From positions 1 through 51,069 of the forward strand of contig JAIYAV010000141.1 in NCBI GenBank assembly GCA_027488855.1: a DNA stretch of 51,069 nucleotides, read 5' to 3'. The notes beneath the pieces were generated by a model that saw only the letters and a list, made by a program, of their open reading frames with translations, had not been told where the DNA came from and did not search any database. Source of the DNA: Saprospiraceae bacterium (GTDB lineage: Bacteria > Bacteroidota > Bacteroidia > Chitinophagales > Saprospiraceae). Within the stretch, counting starts at the first letter, position 1; each line of letters begins with the position of its first letter. Positions 5,664 to 14,743 of the stretch are shown here, in pieces. The position numbers and the translations under genes were made by a program.

Positions 5664-7749
5664 GGCATGCGGGTTTTGGGGATGGGAAATGAATTTCAAC
5701 GCGGGTGCCCGTATTTTCGCCACGATCGGCAAGATCCACGATATGGATGGCCGCGTCCTGATTAAAACGTTCGTTGAACAATTTGAGGCGATCGGCACAC
5801 AGGCCCATGCCCACTCCAGAGCTGGCCAGGGATAGTTCTTTGCCCTTTTCACTGCTGGCTTTGCGTCCAATGCCATTGTCTTCGATGGCGAGAATGACTT
5901 CGCCTTTATTGTTCATGTTTACCGCAATCACCAGTGCTTGGTGCGGGGAATTGTCCTTGAACGCGTGTTTGATGGCGTTTTCAGCATAAGGTTGCAGCAA
6001 CAGCGGCGGCAGCTGGATGGCATCTAGGTCGATCTCTGGATCGAGCTCAAAAACGACTTTGAAACGATCCCGGAAACGCAACTGTTCCAGATCGAGGTAC
6101 AACTTGAGCAAATCCAATTCTTCGCGCAAGGAAATGGTTGATTTTTCAGTCAACTCAAAGATTTGTCCCAATAAGATGCCCAGTTTGGACAGGTACAAAC
6201 TGGCGTCCCCGGCTTTGTCGCGGGCAATGAGGTTGCGGATGGAATTGATGCAGTTGGCGACAAAATGGGGTTTGAGCTGTTCGCGCAAGGCGAGCAATTC
6301 CGTTTCTGCTAGGGCCTGTTGTTTTTGGGTTTCAATGACTTTGAGTTGCTGCCGGATGAGCCCTTTGCTTTGTGCTTGCAGATCCGATTTTCGATGATCC
6401 AGTTCCAATTTCTTCGCAGCACTGAGTGTCTTCGCGTGTTTGGCGTTTTCTTTGGCGGTTTTTAAGGCCAGATTTTGGGCTTCATTGCGATCGCGTAGAA
6501 TGCTGTGGTGCCGAAAACTCAAGGCGACGGCCAGGCAAAGTACATCTACCACAATGGCTACGTGCAGGGGCATATCCCCCAGGTGCAAAAAAGTCAATGG
6601 GCTTTCACCGCCCAACCGGGTGCCGATAAAATTGCCCAGAATGGTACCCACCGCCGCCAAAAACGAGCCAAACAAAACCCATCCTACCATCACGCCTAGC
6701 TTGCGCCGGTACAACTTCACAAAATTCCAAATCCAGAAAATGGCCAGAGGTGCCAGCACCGCCTGCATAAAATCCAGGCGCTCCCAGTACACCTTCGTCA
6801 GGAAATGTAACGGAATCAGGCAAACCAGAGTAACATTGCTCCAAAGGATGAATTTTTCCAGCCACTTCAAATGCACCCGATCGCGGAGCAGGTAATAGAT
6901 GAAAATTTGGTAGGCCACAAAAGAAAGCAAATACACGGGTGCCCGCAAATGTTCCCACCACCAGGAGGTAGCCGGGAAGTAGAAACCCAAATCGAGGAAA
7001 GGATTGATTTTTTCCAGTCGGCGAAAAATCAAAAACCACATCAAACCCAGGTAAATGACGTAGTAAACAAACGCCACATCGCGTTGCTGCACGTATTGGA
7101 TGATGCCCAACAACATCGAAAAGCTTAAAAAGCTCAGTAAGGCCACATAAAACATCAGGTAATGCAGGGCGGGTACTCCGGTAAGTTCCTGATAGCCTTG
7201 GGCACTGTACAATTGGAAGTGGTGTTTTTTGGCCACCTTGCACAACACAAAAATGGTGTCATTTTGCAGCGGATGAATGGTCAGCAGGACTTTTCCTTCT
7301 TCTGGACGATACACCAAGCTGTTGTAGGATTGTCGATCCCAACTGCTGATTTCGTTGTAAAAATGCAGCGATTGACCATTTCCCCGCTGAATCATCCCAA
7401 ATTTCAATTTGGTTTTGAGGGTCGGGAGTGGGAAAATGAGCCGAACGGTATCTCGCCATGGATTATGGAGGATAAAAACCGTCAACACACTTTTACCATC
7501 GGCAGGGAATTCATTGGTTTGGGCTTTAGCTGACTGAGCATTGGCCAGATACCAATCCCTGATGGATGAGTGGCTAATCTTGAGGTTGGTAGGGAAATTT
7601 AATGTCAATGGCTGGAAATGATAACCCAGGCCTTCATTCGTCAGTGGTCGTTCCAAAACTGCTTGCACATTGACCCGGGGCTGAGCTGGCAAGAGCTGGA
7701 CCAACCCGCAGAGGCAAAAACAAAGCAGCCATTGACGGGCCCTATTCAT
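5635..7749 (-). CDS. 7TM receptor LytS-type sensor histidine kinase
   Basis: The 704-residue protein starts with a signal peptide (cleavage near QPR, residue 23). A periplasmic beta-rich domain (about 24-190) of the 7TMR-DISM type follows, then a seven-helix membrane region (about 194-415) and a coiled coil (about 420-480). The kinase module is of the LytS/YehU type: His495 in LREQLKPHFVANC is the predicted phosphoacceptor. The ATPase domain shows YAENAIKHA (N box, Asn591), EDNGIG and GVGMGL. It should sense an envelope ligand, possibly a carbohydrate, and phosphorylate the overlapping LytTR regulator. A related but degenerate receptor lies 96 bp upstream in the same direction. Confidence 0.92.
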   Translation of the reverse strand: MNRARQWLLCFCLCGLVQLLPAQPRVNVQAVLERPLTNEGLGYHFQPLTLNFPTNLKISHSSIRDWYLANAQSAKAQTNEFPADGKSVLTVFILHNPWRDTVRLIFPLPTLKTKLKFGMIQRGNGQSLHFYNEISSWDRQSYNSLVYRPEEGKVLLTIHPLQNDTIFVLCKVAKKHHFQLYSAQGYQELTGVPALHYLMFYVALLSFLSFSMLLGIIQYVQQRDVAFVYYVIYLGLMWFLIFRRLEKINPFLDLGFYFPATSWWWEHLRAPVYLLSFVAYQIFIYYLLRDRVHLKWLEKFILWSNVTLVCLIPLHFLTKVYWERLDFMQAVLAPLAIFWIWNFVKLYRRKLGVMVGWVLFGSFLAAVGTILGNFIGTRLGGESPLTFLHLGDMPLHVAIVVDVLCLAVALSFRHHSILRDRNEAQNLALKTAKENAKHAKTLSAAKKLELDHRKSDLQAQSKGLIRQQLKVIETQKQQALAETELLALREQLKPHFVANCINSIRNLIARDKAGDASLYLSKLGILLGQIFELTEKSTISLREELDLLKLYLDLEQLRFRDRFKVVFELDPEIDLDAIQLPPLLLQPYAENAIKHAFKDNSPHQALVIAVNMNNKGEVILAIEDNGIGRKASSEKGKELSLASSGVGMGLCADRLKLFNERFNQDAAIHIVDLADRGENTGTRVEIHFPSPKPACHDDQNHIGR

Positions 7750-7845
7750 ATTGTATGTTTTTTGCTATGTTAAACGTTTTCGAGTGCTTGTGTTTTGGTA
7801 TTTTAACAACCAAGCCCTTTTATTGAATAAATCCCCACGATCATC

Positions 7846-9840
7846 TCACGGTTGTTTTTTGTAGATGGTCACGGTCCAGCCTCCGGGACTTTCCTGCAAT
7901 ACGCCACTAAAATCGGTACCCAGGTTGTAGTTTTTTAATTGTTCCTGAGCATCCATCCAAATCTCAGGCTGGGCCTTGGAGGGCTCAAAACCCAGGCTAT
8001 TGCTTTCTAAACTGATTTTCACCCAATCAGCTGCTTCTTCCTGTACCAACCGCGGCCAGGGTTTGCCCGGAGGCAGAGATTTTGCGCTGTGGTACAACAA
8101 AGACAAAAACAACAAAGAAGGACAATACCATTGTGGTTGCAAGGCTGATCCGGGCAATTCGATGGGAAAATCGTTGAGTTGTACCAAACGTTTGCACAGT
8201 TGCAATTCAGTTTGAATGGCAATGCTTGGCTCGGCAGCAAAAAACAACAAATCGCGTACAAAGCCTCCAAAGCGGGTGAGTTGTTCATCCGCAGCTTGTA
8301 CCTGGTCATTGGCCAGGTGTAGGTTGAGTTGTTGCAGGATGTCATCGCTGGTTTTGGCCAAAAAGCCGTAGCGAAGGGTGCGCAATTGTAGGCGTTTGTA
8401 AGCCAGTTCGCGTTGGTTTTTTGAGTCCAGTTCCTGATTGTTGACGATCGCCTTTTCTTGTACTTCGAGCTGCCGTTTTACTTCCGCCAGCTCTTGCTCC
8501 AGCGCTATTTGCAAACGGTGCTCGTGGATGTGGCGGCGCTCCAGGGCTTTGGTTTCCCGCTCGCGAAAAGCCAGGTGTTCTTGCAACCAGTTTTTTTCCT
8601 GTTCACCCAAACTCACCAAAAAGAACACACTTTCCAACAAGCCACCAATCCCGATGGGCAAAAAGCCCAATTCAACCCCCTTTATACTACTCAGTTGTTC
8701 TTCAAAAAAAGTAAAAGCAAGTAAGGACAGAAAAAAACCACCAATCAGGGCAAAAGCGCTGCGAAGGATAAATTTGGTGGGGGCATAATTGACTTTGCTC
8801 AAAAACCAAATCGCACGCATGCTGAATAACACCACGATCCACAAAAAAACATAAAACAGCACCCAACTGAGATACAACTGATTGAACCAAAGCAGAACCA
8901 GATCCAAGCAAAAGTAACCCAGCAAAAATAAGCGGGCAGACCCCTGAATGGACTCAATCCACTCTGCGCCAACTCGCTTTTTGACGAAACTATGGATGAA
9001 TTGCAAATAGGTAAAAAAAACGGTCACCATGAGCCCAGCCTTGGTGTAATTCCAATCTACCCAGGGTACTTGAGCACTTTCGGTCGCATTTTGATCAATG
9101 ATTTCCTGAAGAAAATACAGCGCCAGGCTCCATTTGAAGGCTGTGTACCACCCAAATACCTCGCGCCGGCGAGACAGGTAAAAGATGGAACTCACTATGG
9201 CCAGCGTAAAAAACAGGCTTACAAAGATGGTTTGGCCAAAAGCCAGATTTTTTAATTTGGTCGCTTGCGCCACTCTGAAACCACCCAGATTCCAAAGGGT
9301 TGGAGCAAGGTCCAAACCCAGGCGATTGTCTTTGATCAAGAGGTAAAAAATGACCGTTTTGCCCATGGGCAAGGTGTACTGATACACTTGATTGGCCGCC
9401 AGGTTAAAGCCGATATTTTGTTGTTTTTGGGCTTTGGGCTTCGGCAAAGGATAACTGTGTCGATCCACTTCGACCCAGGCGTTTTGGATAAAAGATTGTT
9501 CAATGCCCAGGGGGAAGTTTTGGCCACTGCGGTTTTCCACCCGAAAAGCCAGCCAATATTCGTACAAACCACGCTGGAATTTGCCCTTAAGCTCGAAATG
9601 ATCGGGGCCTTCCAGTGGCAATCCCTGTCCCCCACGGAGTCGGGTTTGCGCCAGGGGGAAAGGGATGGATCTGGATGAAGTCAAAATCCGTAGTTCCGGC
9701 CCCAAGCGACAAGAATCAAACTCGGGGTGAATGGCGCAAGCCTCTAAATAGGCAGGGCCTTGTGCGGTGACAGCAACACACAAAAGACAACACAGCAAGA
9801 GGGTGCTCAGTAGGTGTAGGTTTTTTTTTGCTGCTTTCAT
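7846..9840 (-). CDS. 7TM receptor with degenerate histidine-kinase module (pseudokinase)
   Basis: From ATG 9840 the product has 664 residues. A signal peptide (1-27) leads to a periplasmic domain, a multi-helix membrane region starting near residue 200, a long coiled coil, and a C-terminal region laid out like the neighbouring kinase. Where that kinase has LREQLKPHFVANC, this one has LRTLRYGFLAKTSDD (near residue 489), so no phosphoacceptor His-Phe is present. Where the N box YAENAIKHA is expected it has LLYHSAKS (about 581-588), and no DxGxG motif can be seen. It is probably catalytically dead. Being first in the operon, it may act as a co-receptor or regulator of the active kinase; that is inference. 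The longer frame to 9945 adds residues before an ideal signal peptide, so the internal start is preferred. Confidence 0.75.
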   Translation of the reverse strand: MKAAKKNLHLLSTLLLCCLLCVAVTAQGPAYLEACAIHPEFDSCRLGPELRILTSSRSIPFPLAQTRLRGGQGLPLEGPDHFELKGKFQRGLYEYWLAFRVENRSGQNFPLGIEQSFIQNAWVEVDRHSYPLPKPKAQKQQNIGFNLAANQVYQYTLPMGKTVIFYLLIKDNRLGLDLAPTLWNLGGFRVAQATKLKNLAFGQTIFVSLFFTLAIVSSIFYLSRRREVFGWYTAFKWSLALYFLQEIIDQNATESAQVPWVDWNYTKAGLMVTVFFTYLQFIHSFVKKRVGAEWIESIQGSARLFLLGYFCLDLVLLWFNQLYLSWVLFYVFLWIVVLFSMRAIWFLSKVNYAPTKFILRSAFALIGGFFLSLLAFTFFEEQLSSIKGVELGFLPIGIGGLLESVFFLVSLGEQEKNWLQEHLAFRERETKALERRHIHEHRLQIALEQELAEVKRQLEVQEKAIVNNQELDSKNQRELAYKRLQLRTLRYGFLAKTSDDILQQLNLHLANDQVQAADEQLTRFGGFVRDLLFFAAEPSIAIQTELQLCKRLVQLNDFPIELPGSALQPQWYCPSLLFLSLLYHSAKSLPPGKPWPRLVQEEAADWVKISLESNSLGFEPSKAQPEIWMDAQEQLKNYNLGTDFSGVLQESPGGWTVTIYKKQP

Positions 9841-9995
9841 CAGGAACTGTGGGTGAATACAAAGCCAAAAGGTACTAAAAATTGGGGATAATCCATTAAT
9901 TCTGGAATTTCTATCCTGAAAGCTGTATTTTTGGGAAATCTGCATAAGTCCTTAAAATTGAGTTGAATTTAAGCAGAAAAAAGAGGTATTTTTTG

Positions 9996-10003
9996 TACCT
10001 TTG
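9996..10003 (+). promoter_or_regulatory. Bacteroidota -7 box before der
   Basis: TACCTTTG fits the Bacteroidota housekeeping consensus TAnnTTTG and lies 26 bp before the der start codon. A clear -33 TTG element at standard spacing is not seen. Confidence 0.5.
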
Positions 10004-10029
10004 CCGCCTTTTCTGAATCCATTGTTATT

Positions 10030-11337
10030 ATGAGCAGCAACATCGTCGCGATAGTAGGACGTCCCAACGTAGGCAAATCTACTTTTTTTAACCGCTTGAT
10101 TGGGGAACGCCAATCCATTGTGGATGACATTTCCGGCGTTACCCGGGATCGACAATACGGCAGTAGTTATTGGAACAATAAAAACTTTACCGTAGTGGAT
10201 ACGGGAGGTTTTGTTCAACACTCGGAAGATGTCTTTGAGGCAGCCATCCGTGAACAGGTCAAAATTGCCATTGAAGAAGCCACCGTAATTATTTTTATGG
10301 TGGATGTCACCACGGGCATTACCGATTTGGATGACCAGGTCGCTGACTTGCTGCGGCGCAGCAAAAAGCCCGTTTTTTTGGTGGTAAACAAAGTAGACAA
10401 CGGCCAACGTTTGTTTGAAGCCAATGAATTCTGGAGCCTCGGCTTTGAAAATACTTTTTTCCTGAGTTCCCTCACAGGTAGTGGGAGCGGCGAAATTTTG
10501 GATGCAGCGGTGGAGCACCTGAATCCTGACGAGCTCCCTGATGAAAACAGCCTGCCCCGATTTGCCATCGTTGGACAACCCAACGTCGGTAAATCTTCAC
10601 TGACCAATGCCCTCTTGGGGGTGGAGCGCAACCTTGTGACCGATATAGCGGGCACCACGCGTGATTCGATCAATGCAGTGTATTCCAAATTTGACAAGGA
10701 ATTCATTTTGGTGGACACGGCGGGGATTCGCAAAAAGGCCAAGGTGCACGAAAACCTGGAGTTTTACTCCGTGATGCGTGCCATCAAATCCATTGAGGAA
10801 TGTGATATATGTATCCTGATGATCGATGCCCAAACGGGTATGGAAGCCCAGGATCAGGCGATTTTCCGCCTCGCCCAACGCCGCAACAAAGGGATTGTCA
10901 TCTTGGTCAACAAATGGGACTTGGTTGAAAAAGAAACGAATACGGCCCGAGATTTCGAAAAAGTGATCAAGGAACGCATTGCACCATTTACAGATATACC
11001 GATTATTTTTATTTCGGTACTGGACAAAACCCGGATTTTTCGGGCGGTTGAAGCAGCGCTGGAAGTGTACGAAAACCGCAACCGCAAGGTCAAAACCTCC
11101 GAATTGAACGAATTGCTTTTGGATGTGATTGAAAAAACGCCTCCACCTGCACACCGTGGCAAGTTGGTCAAAATTAAGTACATCACCCAATTGCCATTGG
11201 CTTATCCAGCCTTTATCTTTTTCTGCAATTTTCCGACTCACGTCAAGGAAAATTACAAGTACTTTTTGGAAAATCAGTTGCGGAAAAATTTTAATTTCAC
11301 GGGCGTTACGATCAGCATTTTCTTCCGCAAGAAATAA
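10030..11337 (+). CDS. der: Ribosome biogenesis GTPase Der (EngA)
   Basis: The 435-residue protein has two tandem GTPase domains. The first shows GRPNVGKSTFFNRL (near residues 9-22), DTGG and NKVD. The second shows GQPNVGKSSLTNALL (near 182-196), DTAGIRKK and NKWD. A C-terminal KH-like domain carries PPPAHRGKLVKIKYITQ and ends in a basic tail. Der binds the 50S subunit and is needed for its maturation. Length and motif order are normal. It is followed after 6 bp by rmlC and is probably the first gene of that transcript. Confidence 0.97.
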   Translation: MSSNIVAIVGRPNVGKSTFFNRLIGERQSIVDDISGVTRDRQYGSSYWNNKNFTVVDTGGFVQHSEDVFEAAIREQVKIAIEEATVIIFMVDVTTGITDLDDQVADLLRRSKKPVFLVVNKVDNGQRLFEANEFWSLGFENTFFLSSLTGSGSGEILDAAVEHLNPDELPDENSLPRFAIVGQPNVGKSSLTNALLGVERNLVTDIAGTTRDSINAVYSKFDKEFILVDTAGIRKKAKVHENLEFYSVMRAIKSIEECDICILMIDAQTGMEAQDQAIFRLAQRRNKGIVILVNKWDLVEKETNTARDFEKVIKERIAPFTDIPIIFISVLDKTRIFRAVEAALEVYENRNRKVKTSELNELLLDVIEKTPPPAHRGKLVKIKYITQLPLAYPAFIFFCNFPTHVKENYKYFLENQLRKNFNFTGVTISIFFRKK

Positions 11338-11343
11338 TTGTTT

Positions 11344-11886
11344 ATGCCGTTTATTCCAACTCCAATCCCCGGCCTCTTGGTATTTGAACCCCAGGTTTGG
11401 GCCGACGAGCGCGGTTACTTTTTTGAAGCCTTCAATGCCCAGACGTTCAAAGCAGCGGGGATTGAAGCCAATTTTGTGCAGGACAACCAGGCGCGATCCA
11501 CTTTTGGCGTGTTGCGTGGTTTGCATTACCAGTTGGACTCTTTTGCCCAAGCCAAATTGGTGCGGGTCTTGGAGGGTGAGGTACTGGATGTCGTGGTGGA
11601 TATCCGCCCCCAATCGCCTACTTACGGGCAATCGTACAGCATCCGCTTGAGTGCTGAAAATAAAAAGCAGTTGTTCGTACCCCGAGGCTTTGCCCATGGC
11701 TACGTGGTGCTCAGCCCTACGGCGGAGTTTTTTTACAAGTGTGACAATTTTTACTCGAAAGCTCACGAGGGAGGGATCCATTACAACGATCCACAGCTGC
11801 AAATTGATTGGGAAATAGACCTGAACGAAGCCATTTTATCGGAAAAGGATCAGGTGTTGCCGTATTTTGGGGAGCATCGTTCCTAA
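11344..11886 (+). CDS. rfbC: dTDP-4-dehydrorhamnose 3,5-epimerase
   Basis: The 180-residue cupin enzyme converts dTDP-4-keto-6-deoxyglucose to dTDP-4-keto-rhamnose in dTDP-L-rhamnose synthesis. Family features are DERGYFFEAFN, FVQDNQARSTFGVLRGLHYQ with the catalytic His, VVVDIR, and FVPRGFAHGYVVLS. ATG 11344 is chosen over the TTG two codons before it. It is followed 16 bp later by rmlD. The rmlA and rmlB genes are not in the window. Confidence 0.96.
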   Translation: MPFIPTPIPGLLVFEPQVWADERGYFFEAFNAQTFKAAGIEANFVQDNQARSTFGVLRGLHYQLDSFAQAKLVRVLEGEVLDVVVDIRPQSPTYGQSYSIRLSAENKKQLFVPRGFAHGYVVLSPTAEFFYKCDNFYSKAHEGGIHYNDPQLQIDWEIDLNEAILSEKDQVLPYFGEHRS

Positions 11887-11902
11887 GCATCAATAGACAA
11901 TT

Positions 11903-12760
11903 ATGACCATCCTCATCACTGGCGCGAATGGCCAAGTTGGCCGTGAACTGCAAGCACTTTCAGCTGATTTTCCTACGCTAAAGCTCATTGCTGTTGACCG
12001 CAGTGTGCTAGATGTGTCCAATGCAGAGGCGATAACCGATTTTTTCAACACTACCGATTTTGATGTTTGTATCAATTGTGCCGCGTATACTGCCGTAGAC
12101 AAAGCGGAACAGGAAAAGGAACTCGCCTATGCTATCAATGCTGAGGCACCGGGGCACTTGGCAGCGGCCTGTTTGACCAAAGGCGCTCAACTGATCCATT
12201 ACTCCTCCGATTATGTTTACCACAATCAGGAGAACCGCCCGCTGCTGGAAACCGACGCCACGACGCCACATGGGGTATACGCACAAAGCAAATTGGAAGG
12301 GGATTTGAGGGTCTTGACCGCTCATCCGGGTGCCCTGGTTTTTCGTACCTCCTGGGTGTATTCTTCTTTTGGGCACAATTTTGTCAAAACCATGCTGCGC
12401 TTGGGCGCAGACCGTGATTTACTGCGCATTGTCAACGATCAGATCGGCAGCCCCACCTACGCCCGCGACATCGCACGGATGACCCTGGAATTGATTCAAA
12501 GTGGCCAGGCCGCTCAGCACTCAGGGATTTTCAACTACAGCAACGAAGGGGTATGCAGCTGGTACGATTTTGCTCAGGCCATTTTTGAGTTGAGCGGGGT
12601 GCAGTGTAAGGTGGAGGCCATCCCGAGTACGGAATACCCAACCCCAGCGGCGCGGCCTCATTATAGTGTTTTGGATAAGGGGAAATTTAAGGCGGCGTTT
12701 GGTGTGGATATTCCGTATTGGCGGGATAGTTTGCAGGATTGTTTGAACCTATTGGCTTAA
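11903..12760 (+). CDS. rfbD: dTDP-4-dehydrorhamnose reductase
   Basis: The 285-residue short-chain dehydrogenase has the NAD(P) motif GANGQVGRE at residues 7-15. It also has the NCAAYTAVDKAE segment, the substrate motif YSSDYVY and the catalytic YAQSKLEGD. It reduces dTDP-4-keto-rhamnose to dTDP-L-rhamnose, the last step after rfbC. The stop codon shares the TTAA at 12757-12760 with the stop of the opposing DUF6263 gene, so the two transcripts converge with no terminator space between them. Confidence 0.96.
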   Translation: MTILITGANGQVGRELQALSADFPTLKLIAVDRSVLDVSNAEAITDFFNTTDFDVCINCAAYTAVDKAEQEKELAYAINAEAPGHLAAACLTKGAQLIHYSSDYVYHNQENRPLLETDATTPHGVYAQSKLEGDLRVLTAHPGALVFRTSWVYSSFGHNFVKTMLRLGADRDLLRIVNDQIGSPTYARDIARMTLELIQSGQAAQHSGIFNYSNEGVCSWYDFAQAIFELSGVQCKVEAIPSTEYPTPAARPHYSVLDKGKFKAAFGVDIPYWRDSLQDCLNLLA

Positions 12761-13584
12761 TTCACCCGTTTCACCACCGTCTCCGTCACCGAAGTCAACT
12801 GCTGCGATTGCCCACTATAACTCATGCTCATCTTTGCCTCAATCCGTTGGCTGGATTCACGACAAATACCTGATTGTAGTTCGATTGTGGCGGAACCCGT
12901 TGCGTTCATGGTACCTTCTATTTTACCATCAGGTAAAGTCGGTGGGTGGCCATTAATGCTGCCGGTACTTTTGGAAGAAAGAATGGCCAAATCGTCTTTG
13001 ATTTGCTGAAGCGTCCAGGTTGTGTGGGAAATCGTAGCCATACCTTGGGCTTGAATGGTATCTACCACGGCCCAGGATTCACCAATCTTGATGGCTTGAT
13101 CAGCGAAGCGTACACACCCAGTGATGTTTCGAAAATCTGAGGCACTACCTGCTGCACCTGCGATACCTTCGAAGGGATTGTTGCCAGCTACAAATACACC
13201 ATTGGGTTTAAACCGCGAAACTATCTCTTTGCCCACCAATTGTTCCATTTGTGCATTCATGGTGGGGTTGCCCGACATAGGGTTACTGGTGTCAAAATCA
13301 AAAGTTTGCCCCATTGAGGTGCTACTGCCTTTGATCTTTTCGACCTTTTCGGTCATGGACACTTCTGTGGCGCTTGAGGCAGTGATTTTGGACACAATAT
13401 TTTGTGCCATTTTGGTATTCATCACTGTTTCCTCGCCACTGGTTACCGAAGTGTTCACATTATTGATGTACCGGTATTCCGTTCCAGCTTTAGGTTGGAT
13501 TTTTAGCCAATATCCCTCCTGCGCGCACAAAGGTTGCAGGCCAATGGCCAAACTGAGGAGTACAAAACAAATAGGGTTTTTCAT
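12757..13584 (-). CDS. DUF6263 family secreted protein
   Basis: From ATG 13584 the product has 275 residues. It begins with a signal peptide (MKNPICFVLLSLAIGLQPLCA) followed by YWLKIQPKAGTEYRY, the typical opening of DUF6263 proteins. The body is rich in Thr/Ser/Met and likely beta-structured, with a C-terminal segment SQQLTSVTETVVKRV. Function is unknown; the family is common in secreted proteins of Bacteroidota. The longer frame to 13779 lies upstream of the signal peptide and is rejected. It converges on rfbD with a 4-bp overlap. Confidence 0.75.
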   Translation of the reverse strand: MKNPICFVLLSLAIGLQPLCAQEGYWLKIQPKAGTEYRYINNVNTSVTSGEETVMNTKMAQNIVSKITASSATEVSMTEKVEKIKGSSTSMGQTFDFDTSNPMSGNPTMNAQMEQLVGKEIVSRFKPNGVFVAGNNPFEGIAGAAGSASDFRNITGCVRFADQAIKIGESWAVVDTIQAQGMATISHTTWTLQQIKDDLAILSSKSTGSINGHPPTLPDGKIEGTMNATGSATIELQSGICRESSQRIEAKMSMSYSGQSQQLTSVTETVVKRVN

Positions 13585-13663
13585 GGTGGTTTTAATTTGT
13601 ACATCAATTAACGTGGAAGTGGCCAAAGGCATTTCTGTTTTTCGATCAAAAAACACCTTTTTT

Positions 13664-14659
13664 CTACCAGCCCCCCGTTTTGGTGCGGACCTTACACAAA
13701 TACATGTCCGAAGTGATGTACAAGGTGCCGCCATCTTCATCCCCCCAGCCACAATTGGCCGTAAACTGGCCCGTTTCAATTTGCCCGAGTGGCTTCCCTT
13801 CCGGGGATAGAATCAACACACCATTCATCCCCGCAGCGAAGATGTTGCCCTGTTTGTCCACTTTCATGCCGTCGAAGATGCCGTATTTGCCCTCTTTCAC
13901 GGATTTGGAACCATCAAAAATAACCTTGCCCTTGCCCGTTTTGCCATTGGCAGCAATGGGGAAGGCGGTGATGTAGGGTTGAGAACCACTGCTCTGGCCG
14001 ACGTACAGGGTTTTGCCATCGGGTGAAACGGCGATGCCATTGGGACGATCCAGGGTTTTGTCGACCAGACTGACCTTACCCGCTTTATCGATGTGGTAAA
14101 CGCCAAACCAGGTCGTCTCCCGCAAAGGAGATTTTTCCTTTTGGGGCATGCCGTAAGGTGGATCGGTAAAGTAATAATCACCGTTGGGATGTTGAGTGAT
14201 GTCGTTGGGGCTGTTGAAACGCATGCCCTGGTAATTGTCGGCCAGGGTGCGCTTGCCCCCCAATTGCAGGGGCATGGCCGCGATGCGGCGATCACCGTGC
14301 TCGCAGGTGACCAATTCCCCTTTCAGGTTGATCAGCAGGCCATTGCTGCCGGGCTCATCGCCATAGGGTAGCTTGCCCGTATAACCGCTAGGATTGAGGA
14401 AAACGCTTAAGCCTTCACCGGGTTTCCAACGGTGGATGGTGTTTTTGGGTACGTCAGAAAAGAGGAGAAAGCCTCCGTTTTTCACCCAGACGGGGCCTTC
14501 CGACCATTCAAAACCATCGGCAATGACTTCGATGCTGGCCTGTGCGTCGATCAAATTGGCACAAGCCGGATCAAAATGAGTCACTTTGCCGATGGTTTTG
14601 TTTTGGCTCCAAAGGCTGAAGCTGCAAAGCAGCAAGAAAAATACGAGCTGATGTTTCAT
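13664..14659 (-). CDS. SMP-30/gluconolactonase/LRE family protein
   Basis: The 331-residue secreted protein has a signal peptide ending near WSQ (residue 19) and a six-bladed beta-propeller. Metal-ligand motifs are GFEWSEGPVW (Glu), FNSPNDITQHPNGDYYFTDPPYG (Asn and Asp) and RPNGIAVSPDGKTLYVGQS (Asn). These are the residues that bind the catalytic divalent cation in SMP-30 and gluconolactonases. It probably opens a lactone ring of a sugar derivative in the periplasm; the substrate cannot be told. It ends 79 bp before the start of the DUF6263 gene and is probably expressed with it. Confidence 0.88.
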   Translation of the reverse strand: MKHQLVFFLLLCSFSLWSQNKTIGKVTHFDPACANLIDAQASIEVIADGFEWSEGPVWVKNGGFLLFSDVPKNTIHRWKPGEGLSVFLNPSGYTGKLPYGDEPGSNGLLINLKGELVTCEHGDRRIAAMPLQLGGKRTLADNYQGMRFNSPNDITQHPNGDYYFTDPPYGMPQKEKSPLRETTWFGVYHIDKAGKVSLVDKTLDRPNGIAVSPDGKTLYVGQSSGSQPYITAFPIAANGKTGKGKVIFDGSKSVKEGKYGIFDGMKVDKQGNIFAAGMNGVLILSPEGKPLGQIETGQFTANCGWGDEDGGTLYITSDMYLCKVRTKTGGW

Positions 14660-14743
14660 GTTTGTTGGTGTTTATAGACTTTTATCCTGGGAAGATAAAA
14701 GAATAGTTTTGACCAACAAAACGAAGCAGCTACCAGTTCGCAA

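Noticed and set aside
6605-7243. 212-codon open frame in another minus-strand frame
   Set aside because: It overlaps the membrane region of the 7TM kinase, whose motifs are intact, and has no homology I can see.
10597-11802. 401-codon minus-strand open frame
   Set aside because: It is antisense to der and rfbC, both of which have complete catalytic motifs.
13121-13810. 229-codon plus-strand frame
   Set aside because: It is antisense to the DUF6263 and SMP-30-like genes and shows no domain.
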